In this document: one piece after another, positions 1 to 8,566 of the stretch | How positions within the stretch are numbered: the first letter of the stretch is position 1 | How the letters are laid out: every line of letters starts with the position of its first letter | NCBI RefSeq assembly: GCF_000280905.1 | Contig: NZ_ALAP01000015.1 | Span: 124,001-188,000, forward strand | DNA: 64,000 nucleotides | Direction of reading: 5' to 3' | Source: Streptomyces sp. AA1529 | GTDB taxonomy: Bacteria > Actinomycetota > Actinomycetes > Streptomycetales > Streptomycetaceae | Notes under the pieces: generated by a model | Told to the model about the DNA's origin: nothing | What the model saw: only the letters and a program-made list of their open reading frames with translations | The model's database searches: none | Translations under genes and position numbers: made by a program

Positions 1-1097
1 CCCGCTGTCGTCCGCCCACGCGGCGGCTGTCCCACCGCCTCCGGACCGCCGCCGCTGTCCTGGCCGCGATCCTCGTCGCCGGAACCACCGCGGGCTGCAC
101 CGGAGGGCACCTCTCCGGAGCGGAGGGTTCCGGACCGGCCGACCGCGGCGCCCGCGGCAGCGACGGCCGCACCAGCGGACCACCGCATCCGCGCGCCCCT
201 GTGACCGCCCCACAGGCCCGCCGGATCCTCGACCACTACGAGCGCGTCGCGACCCGCGCCGACCGGCACCGGGACGCCGCCCTGCTGGCCCACGTCGCTG
301 CCGGAAACGCGCTGGAGCGTGCGACGGCGGGCTACGAGCAGTACGACGCGCTCCCGCGCGCCGAACGCGCCGCGTTCGCCCGTCCGACCAGCTTCCGCAA
401 GGCCGAGTTCCACATCCCCGCGGGAGCCCGGTGGTTCATGGTGACGGCCACCCGCACCTCCCCCGAACCGCAGAACACGGTGCTGGTCTTCGCCCGGAAC
501 GGGAAGGACGCGCGGCCGCGGACCACCGCAGGGCACGACAGCGCCCCTGCGGCCGGCTGGCGGCTGCACGCCACGCTGCCCCTCCAGGCCGGAGAGCTGC
601 CCCGGATCTCCACGACCCGCTCCGGCCTCGCGGCCGAGGCCGGGATCTCCACCAGGAGCGGCGCCCTGCGCCCGCACGATGTCCCCGAGATGTACGAGGA
701 CCTGTGGCGCACCGGCGGCACCGGCGAAGCCGCGGCACTCGCGCCCAACGCCGTGACCGAGGAAGCCCGCCGCACCTACCGCCACCGCGACGACGAACTG
801 GGCCCGGAGCACGCCCGAAGACGCTTCGTACCGACGCGACCCAGCCACGACGAGAGCTACGCACTGCGTACCGCCGGAGGAGGAGTGCTGGCGGTCGTGC
901 CCCTCGCACACGAACAGCGGCTGCGCGTCACCGGACCCGGATACCAGATCACCCCCTCCGACGAGGAAGCCGTCTACGACGCGACACCGCGCGACTCCGT
1001 GGTCAGCACCTTTCACGGTCAGGCGCTCGCCCACCTGCCCCGGCACGGACGTCCCGCGGTGCTCTCGGCGAAGTACGCCCTGGTCGACTCGCGGTGA
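1..1097 (+). CDS. Putative lipoprotein, 5' end outside window
   Basis: The frame is open from the left edge, so the start codon lies outside the window; the GTG at 201 is internal. Residues encoded before 201 form a lipoprotein signal: an Arg-rich n-region, a hydrophobic stretch (about 48-86) and a lipobox-like T-A-G-C with the Cys at 96-98. A Gly/Ser/Arg/Pro-rich linker follows, then a soluble domain of about 290 residues that I cannot assign to a family. The protein is probably exported and lipid-anchored on the outer face of the membrane. It converges on ilvE, and the two stop codons are about 50 bp apart. The signal is seen directly; the location is inferred. Confidence 0.7.
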   Translation, partial: RCRPPTRRLSHRLRTAAAVLAAILVAGTTAGCTGGHLSGAEGSGPADRGARGSDGRTSGPPHPRAPVTAPQARRILDHYERVATRADRHRDAALLAHVAAGNALERATAGYEQYDALPRAERAAFARPTSFRKAEFHIPAGARWFMVTATRTSPEPQNTVLVFARNGKDARPRTTAGHDSAPAAGWRLHATLPLQAGELPRISTTRSGLAAEAGISTRSGALRPHDVPEMYEDLWRTGGTGEAAALAPNAVTEEARRTYRHRDDELGPEHARRRFVPTRPSHDESYALRTAGGGVLAVVPLAHEQRLRVTGPGYQITPSDEEAVYDATPRDSVVSTFHGQALAHLPRHGRPAVLSAKYALVDSR

Positions 1098-1146
1098 GGC
1101 CGCCACCGACCGGCATCCTGGACATGGCCGAGCCAGGCGACGCGGC

Positions 1147-2247
1147 TCAGCACACGCGGTGCAGCCAGCCGTGCGCGTCACCGGCGCGGCCGTACTGGAT
1201 GTCCAGAACATGCTCCCGCAACTGGAGCGTCTTCCTGCCCGGCGTTCCCCCGCCCACGGTGAGCGCGTAGCCGCCACCCCCGGAGTCCTCGCCCTTGAAC
1301 CCGGTGATCGGAGTGACCACGGCGGCCGTGCCCGCCGCGAACGCCTCGACGAACGTGCCGTCGGAGATCCCCGCGCGCAGTTCGCCGACCCCGACGGAGC
1401 GCTCCACCACCGTCAGCCCGTGCTGGTCGGCCAGCGCCATCAGACTGTCCCGGGTCACGCCCTCCAGGATGGTGCCCAGCTCCGGAGTGACGAGACGGCC
1501 GTCCGAGGTGACCAGGAAGAGGTTCATCGTGCCCGACTCCTCCAGGTTCCCCTTCCCGGCGCTGTCGAGATACAGCACCTGGTCGCAGCCGTGCTCGGCG
1601 GCCTCCCGCTGCGCCACCAGGCTCCCGGCGTAGTTTCCGCCGCACTTGGCGGCACCCGTACCGCCTTCCGCCGCGCGGCTGTACCTCGTGCTCACCCACA
1701 GGGTGACCCCGGTGACCCCCGACGCGAAATACGGTCCCGCGGGTGACGCGATCACCGCGTACTCCACCCGGGCCGCGGGCCGCACCCCCAGGAACGCCTC
1801 CGAGGCGAACATGAACGGCCGCACATACAGGCTCTCCTCGCCCGCGGGCGCCGGCACCCACGGCTCGTCCGTGCGCACCAGCGCGCAGACACCGGAGACG
1901 AAGTCCTCCTCGGGCAGCACCGGCAGCGCCAGCCGCCGCGCGGACCGTGCGAACCGCCGCGCGTTCGCCTCCGGCCGGAACAGCCACACACTGCCGTCGC
2001 CGTGCCGGTACGCCTTCAGCCCCTCGAAGATCTCCTGCGCGTAGTGCAGCACGGCCGCACTCGGATGCAGCCGGAACGGCTCCAGCGGACCGACCCTGTG
2101 CCCCGTCCAGCCGGCGTCCGCGGTCCAGGTCGCCGAGGCCATGTGATCGGTGAAGTACCGTCCGAACCCCGGCGCCGCCAGGATCGAGGCGCGCGCGTCC
2201 TCACCCACGGGCCGCTCACTGCGCACCACTGCGAACTCCGCACTCAC
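1147..2247 (-). CDS. ilvE: Branched-chain amino acid aminotransferase
   Basis: A class IV PLP-dependent aminotransferase that interconverts branched-chain 2-oxo acids and Leu, Ile or Val using glutamate. The expected Schiff-base lysine is K201, in the motif AAKCGGNYA. The other fold type IV hallmarks are LEESGTMNLF, before the cofactor phosphate site, and the N-terminal EIFEGLKAY. The length of 366 aa fits the family. I placed the start at the GTG at 2245-2247, which has a GGAGGAG ribosome site 6 nt upstream. The open frame extends much further upstream, but only through low-complexity repeat sequence (2550-2632). A TACGAT hexamer (minus strand, 2288-2293) could be a -10 box. Confidence 0.93.
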   Translation of the reverse strand: MSAEFAVVRSERPVGEDARASILAAPGFGRYFTDHMASATWTADAGWTGHRVGPLEPFRLHPSAAVLHYAQEIFEGLKAYRHGDGSVWLFRPEANARRFARSARRLALPVLPEEDFVSGVCALVRTDEPWVPAPAGEESLYVRPFMFASEAFLGVRPAARVEYAVIASPAGPYFASGVTGVTLWVSTRYSRAAEGGTGAAKCGGNYAGSLVAQREAAEHGCDQVLYLDSAGKGNLEESGTMNLFLVTSDGRLVTPELGTILEGVTRDSLMALADQHGLTVVERSVGVGELRAGISDGTFVEAFAAGTAAVVTPITGFKGEDSGGGGYALTVGGGTPGRKTLQLREHVLDIQYGRAGDAHGWLHRVC

Positions 2248-2549
2248 CCTCGGCTCCTCCCGCCTCCCGCCACGACCGGCACCGGGCATCGTAAGTCGCC
2301 CGACCCGCCCCGGACGCGGCTCGCCCGCGGCGCGGCGCGGCGCCCCTCCGTGCGCCGTACAGCGCCCACGGCCGGCACCGGTCAGCCGGCCACCCGACGC
2401 AACCAAGGCCCCGGCCGGAGCCCAGCTGCCCGGGCTCCTCCGGGCAAGCCGAAAAAAATCTCGGCGATCCCGGCGAGCGATGTCGAGAACCCGGGACCGG
2501 CTCCGTCCCCGGAGCGAAGACGGAAACAACACGGAACGACCCGTACACG

Positions 2550-2632
2550 CGGAACAGCCTGTGAACACCGGACAGACTGTGAATGCGGAACAAGCTGTGA
2601 ACACTCAGCAGAAGCCCGACAGACTGTGAACG
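2550..2632. repeat. Imperfect tandem repeat upstream of DGPF gene
   Basis: Four imperfect copies of a unit resembling CGGAACAGCCTGTGAACAC, each containing CTGTGAA, lie in the 423-bp gap between the divergent ilvE and DGPF genes. Read on the minus strand they give a Cys/Phe/Ser/Val repeat that artificially lengthens the ilvE frame. The rest of the gap (2261-2549) shows nothing I can name apart from a possible ilvE -10 box. The repeat could be regulatory or simple sequence decay. Confidence 0.5.
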
Positions 2633-2670
2633 CGGCGCCAAGAGCCGCGTCCGCACCGAGGAGGACCACG

Positions 2671-3078
2671 ATGGCCAAGTACCTGCTGCTCAAGCACTAC
2701 CGCGGCGCCCCGGCCGCGGTGAACGACGTGCCCATGGACCAGTGGACGCCGGAGGAGATCTCGGCGCACATGAAGTACATGCAGGACTTCGCGGCGCGGT
2801 TGCAGGAGACCGGCGAGTTCGTCGACGGCCAGGCACTCGCCCCCGAGGGAACATTCGTCCGCTACGACGGCGAGGGCCGCCCGCCGGTCACCGACGGTCC
2901 CTTCGCCGAGACCAAGGACCTCATCGCCGGCTGGATGGCCATCGACGTCGACAGCTACGAGCGTGCCGTCGAACTGGCCGGAGAACTGTCGGCCGCACCG
3001 GGCGCGGGCGGGAAGCCGATCCACGAGTGGCTCGAACTGCGCCCCTTCCTGACCGAGCCGCCCACCGTCACGGAGTGA
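2671..3078 (+). CDS. DGPF (YCII-related) domain protein
   Basis: A protein of 135 aa with the family signature VTDGPFAETKDLIAGW near its middle, followed by the usual helix ending in an Arg-Ala-Val-Glu-Leu segment. The family has a ferredoxin-like YCII fold; its biochemical role is not settled. ATG 2671 follows a GAGGAGG ribosome site. The gene lies 8 bp upstream of an ECF42-type sigma factor on the same strand. DGPF genes are the recurrent partners and reported targets of ECF42 sigma factors in actinobacteria, so the pair is probably one operon and one regulatory unit. Confidence 0.88.
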   Translation: MAKYLLLKHYRGAPAAVNDVPMDQWTPEEISAHMKYMQDFAARLQETGEFVDGQALAPEGTFVRYDGEGRPPVTDGPFAETKDLIAGWMAIDVDSYERAVELAGELSAAPGAGGKPIHEWLELRPFLTEPPTVTE

Positions 3079-3086
3079 CCTGACAG

Positions 3087-4259
3087 ATGGACGAACTCCT
3101 GCTCCGGCGCCTCACGCCGAGCGTGCTCAGCATCCTCGTCCGCCGCGGAGCCGACTTCGCGGCGGCCGAGGATGCCGTGCAGGAAGCGCTCATCGAGGCG
3201 CTCCGCGTCCGGCCCGCCACCTCCGCACCGGACTCTCCCGGCGGCGGATCCCCCGTGCGGGATCCGCAGGGCTGGCTGGTCACCGTGGCCTGGCGCAAGT
3301 TCCTCGACGCCACCCGGGCGGACAGCGCACGCCGCAGACGCGAAGACCTCGTCGAGGAGCAACCGGCCCCCGGACCCGCCGGCTCCGCGGACGACACCCT
3401 CCAGCTCTACTTCCTGTGCGCCCACCCGTCGCTGACACCGTCGTCCGCTGTCGCGCTCACCCTGCGCGCCGTCGGCGGGCTGACCACCCGCCAGATCGCC
3501 CAGGCGTACCTGGTGCCCGAGGCGACCATGGCCCAACGCATCAGCCGGGCCAAGCGCACCGTCTCCGGAGTACGGTTCGACCAGCCCGGCGACCTCGCCA
3601 CCGTGCTGCGCGTCCTGTACCTCGTCTTCAACGAGGGCTACGGCGGTGACATCGACCTCGTCGCCGAGGCCATCCGGCTCACCCGGCAGCTCGCGGCCGC
3701 CGTCGACCACCCGGAGGTGGCGGGGCTGCTCGCTCTCATGCTGCTCCACCATGCCCGGCGAGCCGCCAGGACAGCGCCCGACGGCAGCCTGGTGCCCCTC
3801 GCCGAGCAGGACCGCGGCCAATGGGACACCGGGGCGATCGCCGAAGGCATCGCGATCCTCCAGGCCGCCCTCGCCCGCGACCGGCTCGGCGAATACCAGG
3901 CGCAGGCCGCCATCGCGGCGCTCCACGCCGACGCGCCCACCGCCGAGGAGACCGACTGGATGCAGATCCTCGAGTGGTACGACGAACTCACACGCTTCAC
4001 GGACAGCCCGATCGTCCTGCTCAACCGCGCCGTCGCCGTAGGCGAGGCCGACGGCCCGCGCGCCGGACTGGCCGCCCTCGCCGCCCTGGACGACTCCCTG
4101 CCCCGCCACACCGCGGTGGCCGCCCACCTCCACGAACGCGCCGGCGACCGGGCGACAGCGGCGCGGCTGTACGCCGAAGCGGCCCGCAAAGCACCCAACC
4201 TCGCCGAACGCGACCACCTGACCCGCCAGGCCGCCCGCCTCAACGCCTCCGCTCCGTGA
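3087..4259 (+). CDS. ECF sigma factor, ECF42 type with C-terminal TPR-like extension
   Basis: A protein of 390 aa. Residues about 10-75 form sigma region 2 (AEDAVQEALIEAL). Residues about 125-160 form region 4, with the helix-turn-helix LTTRQIAQAYLVPEATMAQR. The remaining 220 residues are the long helical, TPR-like extension (DUF6596) that defines ECF42 proteins; the C-terminus has a typical repeat-like segment (ATAARLYAEAARKAPN). No anti-sigma gene is adjacent. In this group the C-terminal extension is reported to be needed for activity in place of a classical anti-sigma factor. The sigma factor probably drives the upstream DGPF gene. Confidence 0.88.
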   Translation: MDELLLRRLTPSVLSILVRRGADFAAAEDAVQEALIEALRVRPATSAPDSPGGGSPVRDPQGWLVTVAWRKFLDATRADSARRRREDLVEEQPAPGPAGSADDTLQLYFLCAHPSLTPSSAVALTLRAVGGLTTRQIAQAYLVPEATMAQRISRAKRTVSGVRFDQPGDLATVLRVLYLVFNEGYGGDIDLVAEAIRLTRQLAAAVDHPEVAGLLALMLLHHARRAARTAPDGSLVPLAEQDRGQWDTGAIAEGIAILQAALARDRLGEYQAQAAIAALHADAPTAEETDWMQILEWYDELTRFTDSPIVLLNRAVAVGEADGPRAGLAALAALDDSLPRHTAVAAHLHERAGDRATAARLYAEAARKAPNLAERDHLTRQAARLNASAP

Positions 4260-4574
4260 CGGCTTCCGCGCCGGCTGCGGCCGACAGCCCGATCCCGCAG
4301 TGCCGCCGCGACCCGGTCCGGACGCCGAGCCACCCACGTCCGTGCTGAGCTGTCGGTTCGGTGAGAGTTCCGCCCTGTCCCGCGCGGAGCCGCACGGTGA
4401 AGTTGCGACGTGCGTCACGGCGGGGCCACAGGTGACCGGCCGGGACGGACTCCAGCCACAGATCTGGGCTCCGACCTTCAAACAACCTGTCGCTGATACG
4501 CGCAGTGAGGTATTTTTCACCTTCTGTGTGGCGCAGCAGCGCTCAAAGGCCCGGGGCCGGTGGGGAGTTGGCAG
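4260..4574. other. Intergenic region, no gene seen
   Basis: This 315-bp stretch between the sigma factor and the zinc-ribbon gene has no convincing reading frame. It becomes more AT-rich toward the right (about 4480-4530), which is where a promoter for the small downstream gene would be expected, but I could not fix a -35/-10 pair. Confidence 0.4.
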
Positions 4575-4742
4575 ATGGGTACGTGCAAGAAATGTGGTGC
4601 CACCGGTCTCGACGACGGCATGACCTTGTGCGATTCATGCTTGCGGGAGATCGGTTCCGCCATGCAGGAGCTGGAGCGTCAAGGCGTCGATCTTCACGAC
4701 CCCGACGACCCCGCGAATCCATTCGCGCCTCCGCAGCGATGA
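4575..4742 (+). CDS. Small zinc-ribbon protein
   Basis: A protein of 55 aa that begins with two CxxC knuckles (CKKCG near residue 4 and CDSC near residue 19), the arrangement of a one-zinc ribbon. An acidic C-terminal tail rich in Asp-Pro follows. ATG 4575 is preferred over the in-frame GTG at 4560 because a GGGGAG ribosome site lies about 7 nt upstream of the ATG. There is no assigned function; small zinc ribbons often mediate protein or nucleic-acid contacts. It is the last chromosomal gene before the integrated element. Confidence 0.55.
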   Translation: MGTCKKCGATGLDDGMTLCDSCLREIGSAMQELERQGVDLHDPDDPANPFAPPQR

Positions 4743-5220
4743 CCACCTCTTCCCGGATGTCCCGTCTCCAGGTGGCCCGGCGATTCCGTCGGGCCCCGTG
4801 GTTGCCGGATCCCCTCATCGCCGGGGAGCACCTCCCCCTCGGAGTCTGCTCCGCGCGGCCTGCCGACGGTTGAAGAGGGGGCCTGACCAGGCTCAACGCC
4901 CCTCATCGCGGTGGTCGCTTGACACGGGTCAGGTGGCGTGGAAACTGGGTAATAGACCAGAAAACCGGAGAATCCCACCGTCGACAGAGACGTCTGTCGG
5001 CAGGAGATTCCCGCAGGCTCTGGCGAGGCCCCCGAAGCCCCTCGCTACCGGAGCCTCGGCGACGACCGAGGTTGATGGCAACGAGAGGACTCCGGGGACT
5101 GTTTTGTGTCACGAGAGGATCCGGATGGGCCTCATCTACCACCGGCCCGCCCCGCCGCCGCCGCGTGGGCACCTCAGCGGACTGATGCCGACTCGGGTCA
5201 TCATGAACCGCGTATACGAC
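4743..5220. other. Intergenic region left of the element
   Basis: About 480 bp with no reading frame I would defend on either strand. It lies between the zinc-ribbon gene and the former tRNA terminator, on the chromosomal side of the left attachment site. The 11-mer CCGCGTATACG occurs here (5208-5218) and again inside the element (5388-5398). Confidence 0.4.
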
Positions 5221-5262
5221 AAACGCCCTGTGACTATCACGATGATGAGTCACAGGGCGTTT
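5221..5262 (-). terminator. Original tRNA-Arg terminator, now separated from the gene
   Basis: A perfect 15-bp inverted repeat: AAACGCCCTGTGACT at 5221-5235 pairs with 5248-5262 across a 12-nt loop. It sits just beyond the 3' fragment of tRNA-Arg left at this junction, so it was probably the native terminator of that tRNA before integration. All but one base of its right arm lies inside the 76-bp attachment repeat. Integration therefore moved a copy of that arm to the intact tRNA at 19184-19255 and left the complete hairpin here. Confidence 0.7.
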
Positions 5263-5324
5263 CGGCACTTCGTTCAAAGTACCCCCGGCAGGATTCGAAC
5301 CTGCGCACACGGCTCCGGAGGCCG
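5249..5324. repeat. Left attachment site with tRNA-Arg 3' fragment
   Basis: A 76-bp direct repeat, identical to 19153-19228. It contains 45 nt of the tRNA-Arg 3' half (T-arm, acceptor 3' strand and half of the anticodon arm, minus-strand sense) plus the right arm of the tRNA terminator. Sequence diverges abruptly at 5325, where the intact tRNA copy continues into its D-arm. This end therefore holds only a tRNA remnant, not a gene. Confidence 0.92.
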
Positions 5325-5471
5325 ACGTGCTTCTCTGCGTCTGTGCAGGTCGGCGCGCTGATCGGCTTGGGCTGGGGGTGCGTCACGCCGCGTATACGCC
5401 GTGGGCGGTCTGTAAGCGGCGACTGCGAAGCGATACCGTCGACATGATCTATGCGGCGGGGAGGCGCGAGC

Positions 5472-6371
5472 ATGACGGCGGAGTTCACTGCTGAGTCGGC
5501 GGGCGCGGTGCTGGGGGAGGCGTGCCGCTCAGCGGGGCTCGACCCTACGGGCGCGGAACTGCTGCGCCTGGGCTCCAACGCGGTGTACCGGCTGTCGACC
5601 GCGCCTGTGGTCGTCCGGATCGCGCGGGACACCGATGCCCTGGACGAGATGTCGCGGGCGGTCGGCGTTGCTCGCTGGCTGGAGACGGAGGACTTCCCCG
5701 CCACGCGCGCGCTGGGCGACGTGGAACAGCCGGCCGTCATCGGTGGCCGCGTCGTCACGTACTGGGTGAACCTTCAGGACGAAGTCGAGTACGCCCGCCT
5801 GGACGAGCTGGCCGACCTGCTGAAGCGGCTGCACTGGCTGGAAGAGCCGAAGTCGCTCGGGCTGCCGCATTACGACCCGTTCGGCAAGGTGTGGGACTCG
5901 CTGCGTGGTCTCGGTAGCGCTGTCTCGGACGGGGACCGGTCGTTCCTGGAGGAGCGGGCGGGAGAGCTGAACAAGGCGTATGACCGCTTGGACTTCGTGC
6001 TGCCGTTCGGCATGATCCACGGGGACGCCAACGTCGGGAACTGCCTCCGCGACCGGACCGGCCGCGCTGTCCTCATCGACCTCGACGGCTTTGCCCTGGC
6101 ACCTCGTGAGTGGGACCTGGTCCTCACCTCGCTGTACTACGAGCGCTTCGGCTGGCACACGCGGACCGAGTACGAGTCCTTCGTGCACCACTACGGGTTC
6201 GACCTGATGAACTGGCCGGGCTACCCGGTGCTGGCTGACGTGCGTGAGCTGATGATGACGCTGTGGCTCGGGCACCAGGTGACGACGAACAGCAGGGCGG
6301 CGGAAGAGTTCCCCCGACGGGTCGACAGCATCCGGACCGGAGGTAGCCGGAAGGATTGGCAGCCGTACTGA
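5472..6371 (+). CDS. Aminoglycoside phosphotransferase-fold kinase
   Basis: A protein of 299 aa with the APH/choline-kinase fold signatures. The catalytic loop is HGDANVGN (H183, D185, N190), and a metal-binding IDLDG follows (D203, D205). An N-terminal lobe with the VVVRIAR strand precedes them. ATG 5472 has a GGGGAGG ribosome site 8 nt upstream; the ATG at 5451 does not. The substrate cannot be predicted, since the fold covers antibiotic, homoserine, choline and fructosamine kinases. The gene is element cargo and converges with the regulator ending at 6372 with no gap. Confidence 0.8.
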   Translation: MTAEFTAESAGAVLGEACRSAGLDPTGAELLRLGSNAVYRLSTAPVVVRIARDTDALDEMSRAVGVARWLETEDFPATRALGDVEQPAVIGGRVVTYWVNLQDEVEYARLDELADLLKRLHWLEEPKSLGLPHYDPFGKVWDSLRGLGSAVSDGDRSFLEERAGELNKAYDRLDFVLPFGMIHGDANVGNCLRDRTGRAVLIDLDGFALAPREWDLVLTSLYYERFGWHTRTEYESFVHHYGFDLMNWPGYPVLADVRELMMTLWLGHQVTTNSRAAEEFPRRVDSIRTGGSRKDWQPY

Positions 6372-7799
6372 TCAGCGGTTTCCGTCGCGCTGTCCCTCGG
6401 CGGCGGCCCACAGCCGGTGTCCATGCGCTTGCTCGCGGAAGGAACGGACAGCGGCTGTCTCTCCCACTGCCAACAGGCCGTCCCGGAACTCCTTGAGGTA
6501 GCTGACACAGCGTGCTGACTTGAGCTGTTCGCCAAGATCAAGAGCGTCGAGGGCTACGCGGCATGCCTCCTCGGGATCTCCGGCCCGAAGGTGGGCGTCG
6601 GCAAGGACCATGGTGGCGAAGAAGTCGCTCCGCACGTGGCTGCCGCTCATGGCGTTCTCAGCATGGGCCACGGCTCGGCGGGCGCTGTTCACGTCGCGGA
6701 AGCAGTGGGCGGCCTCGGCTGCCAGCTCGGCCTCGTCGAAGTAGGTGATCCACTCCGGCTCGTCGCTGCTGTTTCGGCTCTCCAGTGCCTTGGTGGCCTC
6801 GCCGAGTGCTTGTTCGCACGCGCGGATGTCACCCGTACGGGCAAGGGCACGGGCCTCCATCGCGTGGAACTGCGCCATCAGGGTCGGTGTCGCAACGCCA
6901 GAGATGCCCATACGCGCGGCTCGGGCGAGTGTCGCGGCCTCGGTGTAGTTGCCCAGGAACGTGGCCTGGTGGCTCATCGCGGACAGTATGCTCCCCGCCA
7001 GTCGGCGGTCGTCGCCGTCCTGGGCGAGACGGAGCGCCTGGAGGAAGTACCGCTGGGCAAGGCCGTGGTGACACGCGTCGTAGGACATCCAACCGGCCAG
7101 CAGTGTGGACTCCGCGACTGTGGAGAACAGCGCCCGGCCGACAGCTTCCGTGTACTGGCCCGTGAGCAGGGGTGCCACATCTTGGCTGAGGTACTGGACC
7201 ACGGACTGTCGCGCATGCGCGCCGCCGAACCGGTCGTCCATCTCGGCGAACATGTCGCTGGTCGTCTTGATCATCGCTACGTCGGCCAGCCCCACCCGTG
7301 CGCCATCCGTACGGGCGGCCGATGGGAACGAAGGGTCCGGTGCAACCAACCAGCGCAAGGACGCTTCGCTCCACGCGTGCTGTGACGCCTCGGAGAGCAA
7401 CAGCGGCTCGTAACCGTGCAAGTCAGCGCGCCACAACTGGCTGACGGTCTGAAACGCTTCCTCCGGTGTCGGGGGATAACGCGTCTCCAGCAAGCGGGAG
7501 TCCTGGCCGGCGGCGGTACTCAGCCCCAACTCGGCCGGAGCGATGTCGAGCGCCTCGCAGATGAGTGCCCCGTAGAACTCGTCGGGCGTGCTGTGCCCGT
7601 TCTCCCAGGTTGCGATGCGGCGCTTCACGCTGTCGTCGGACGGGAGTGCCTTCCCGTGGCGCTTCGCGCACCGTCGCATCTCGCTGACGAGCCGGAGCTG
7701 TCCCCAGCCGCGGGCCTTGCGAGCCGCGCGGAGGAGTTCCCCAAAGGACCGGTTCGCTTCCGTTCTGATCGCCTCCCCGCGCTTCCGACCAGATGCGAT
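6372..7799 (-). CDS. XRE-family regulator with helical C-terminal domain, unusual start
   Basis: An N-terminal XRE helix-turn-helix is followed by about 380 residues of helical, TPR-like sequence, a common layout for Streptomyces regulators. The DNA-binding domain clearly begins upstream of the first Met codon (7677-7679): the frame reads on through FGELLRAARKARGWGQLRLV. Yet no ATG, GTG, TTG or CTG occurs between that Met and the in-frame stop at 7821-7823. An ATC at 7797-7799 follows a GAGAGG sequence and is the start used here; ATT at 7818-7820 is an alternative. Using Met 7679 would delete half of the HTH. The gene is divergent from the cargo unit beginning at 8021. Confidence 0.7.
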   Translation of the reverse strand: MASGRKRGEAIRTEANRSFGELLRAARKARGWGQLRLVSEMRRCAKRHGKALPSDDSVKRRIATWENGHSTPDEFYGALICEALDIAPAELGLSTAAGQDSRLLETRYPPTPEEAFQTVSQLWRADLHGYEPLLLSEASQHAWSEASLRWLVAPDPSFPSAARTDGARVGLADVAMIKTTSDMFAEMDDRFGGAHARQSVVQYLSQDVAPLLTGQYTEAVGRALFSTVAESTLLAGWMSYDACHHGLAQRYFLQALRLAQDGDDRRLAGSILSAMSHQATFLGNYTEAATLARAARMGISGVATPTLMAQFHAMEARALARTGDIRACEQALGEATKALESRNSSDEPEWITYFDEAELAAEAAHCFRDVNSARRAVAHAENAMSGSHVRSDFFATMVLADAHLRAGDPEEACRVALDALDLGEQLKSARCVSYLKEFRDGLLAVGETAAVRSFREQAHGHRLWAAAEGQRDGNR

Positions 7800-7911
7800 G
7801 CCCTGCTTACCTCTCCGAATCTACGGAATGTGATGCCGCGCTGTCTGCTCGTAATGCGGACCTCTTGCCTCCCTCGGTAGATGATCCAGGGTGACGCGGG
7901 GTTGGAGGGCA

Positions 7912-7938
7912 CGTCATCCCCCGTCACCTCTCGTCATC
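7912..7938. promoter_or_regulatory. Three helically phased CGTCAYC repeats, candidate operator
   Basis: CGTCATC, CGTCACC and CGTCATC begin at 7912, 7922 and 7932, exactly 10 bp apart and so on one face of the helix. An inverted CGTCAC copy lies at 7891-7896. The array is in the divergent promoter region between the XRE regulator and the gene at 8021, the usual place for an autoregulatory operator. That it binds the regulator is inferred. Confidence 0.45.
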
Positions 7939-8020
7939 TGCCCAGCTCAGGGCGGTGCGGCCGAAGGTGGTTCCCACGCGGCCAAACGGCTGGGACTTGG
8001 ACCAACTGAGGTGATTCGAC

Positions 8021-8566
8021 GTGCAGATGATGACAAGAAGGGGAGTTCAGTGGATCTCCTGCGCAGCCGATGACCCGGACGAGTGCCGGGAAGCCTGGCT
8101 GGTTGACCCTCGACGCCCCTACGCGTTTCCGGCTGGACGCTTCTTCGACGTCGTGGTGGTCGGACAGCGGGTCGGGCTGGAGACGTTCGACCAACTCCAG
8201 CGCCACGGTATGCCGCTCGGGCCCGTGATGGCGGACCGCGCCTCCGGTCAAGTCGGCTTCTTCGTCCCCACCTGGGCGCGCGAGCCGTTCGGCCGCATGG
8301 TCCGGCAGGAGTCGGCGGACGAAGCACCTGAGTACCGCTATCTGGGTGAGGGCTCGGTAGTGGTCGTCCCCGGGCCGATGCCGCTGACGGGGGATCGCTA
8401 CATCTGGCTCCGGGCTCCGATGCGTCGACCGGAAGCGTCCCCCTCGCGCATTGCGGCGCTGGCCGCGATGTTCGTCGCCGCCTCGTCTGTCGTGGCTCGG
8501 GCGGACAGGTACGGCCGCGAGCAGACAGCCGCCTCCGCGGAAGGTGAGGCCACCCATGCCGGCTGA
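8021..8566 (+). CDS. Conserved actinomycete protein, distantly primase/polymerase-like
   Basis: A protein of 181 aa with a segment PRRPYAFPAGRFFDVVVV near residue 30 and a later VVVPGPMPLTGDRYIWLR. From memory this pattern belongs to a Streptomyces family that resembles the N-terminal bifunctional primase/polymerase (Prim-Pol) domain, but I see no clear catalytic triad, so function is left open. GTG 8021 has a GAGGTG ribosome site 7 nt upstream. The stop overlaps the next gene by 11 bp, so the two are probably co-translated. Confidence 0.65.
   Translation: MQMMTRRGVQWISCAADDPDECREAWLVDPRRPYAFPAGRFFDVVVVGQRVGLETFDQLQRHGMPLGPVMADRASGQVGFFVPTWAREPFGRMVRQESADEAPEYRYLGEGSVVVVPGPMPLTGDRYIWLRAPMRRPEASPSRIAALAAMFVAASSVVARADRYGREQTAASAEGEATHAG

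Noticed and set aside
2248..2604. N-terminal extension of ilvE to 485 aa
   Set aside because: The extra residues come from the tandem repeat at 2550-2632 and GC-rich sequence. A strong ribosome site precedes GTG 2247, which gives the normal family length.
4743..5220. Possible gene in the gap left of the element
   Set aside because: Open frames on both strands are fragments with Arg/Pro-rich composition and no ribosome sites, and they run across the attachment site.
5280..5324. A second tRNA-Arg gene
   Set aside because: Only the 3' 45 nt match. Beyond 5324 the sequence cannot form the D-arm or acceptor 5' strand, so this is an attachment-site remnant.
5208..5398. CCGCGTATACG at 5208 and 5388 as integrase arm sites
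   Set aside because: One copy lies on the chromosome outside the element, and no copy is seen near the right end, so an integrase role is not supported. It may be chance.
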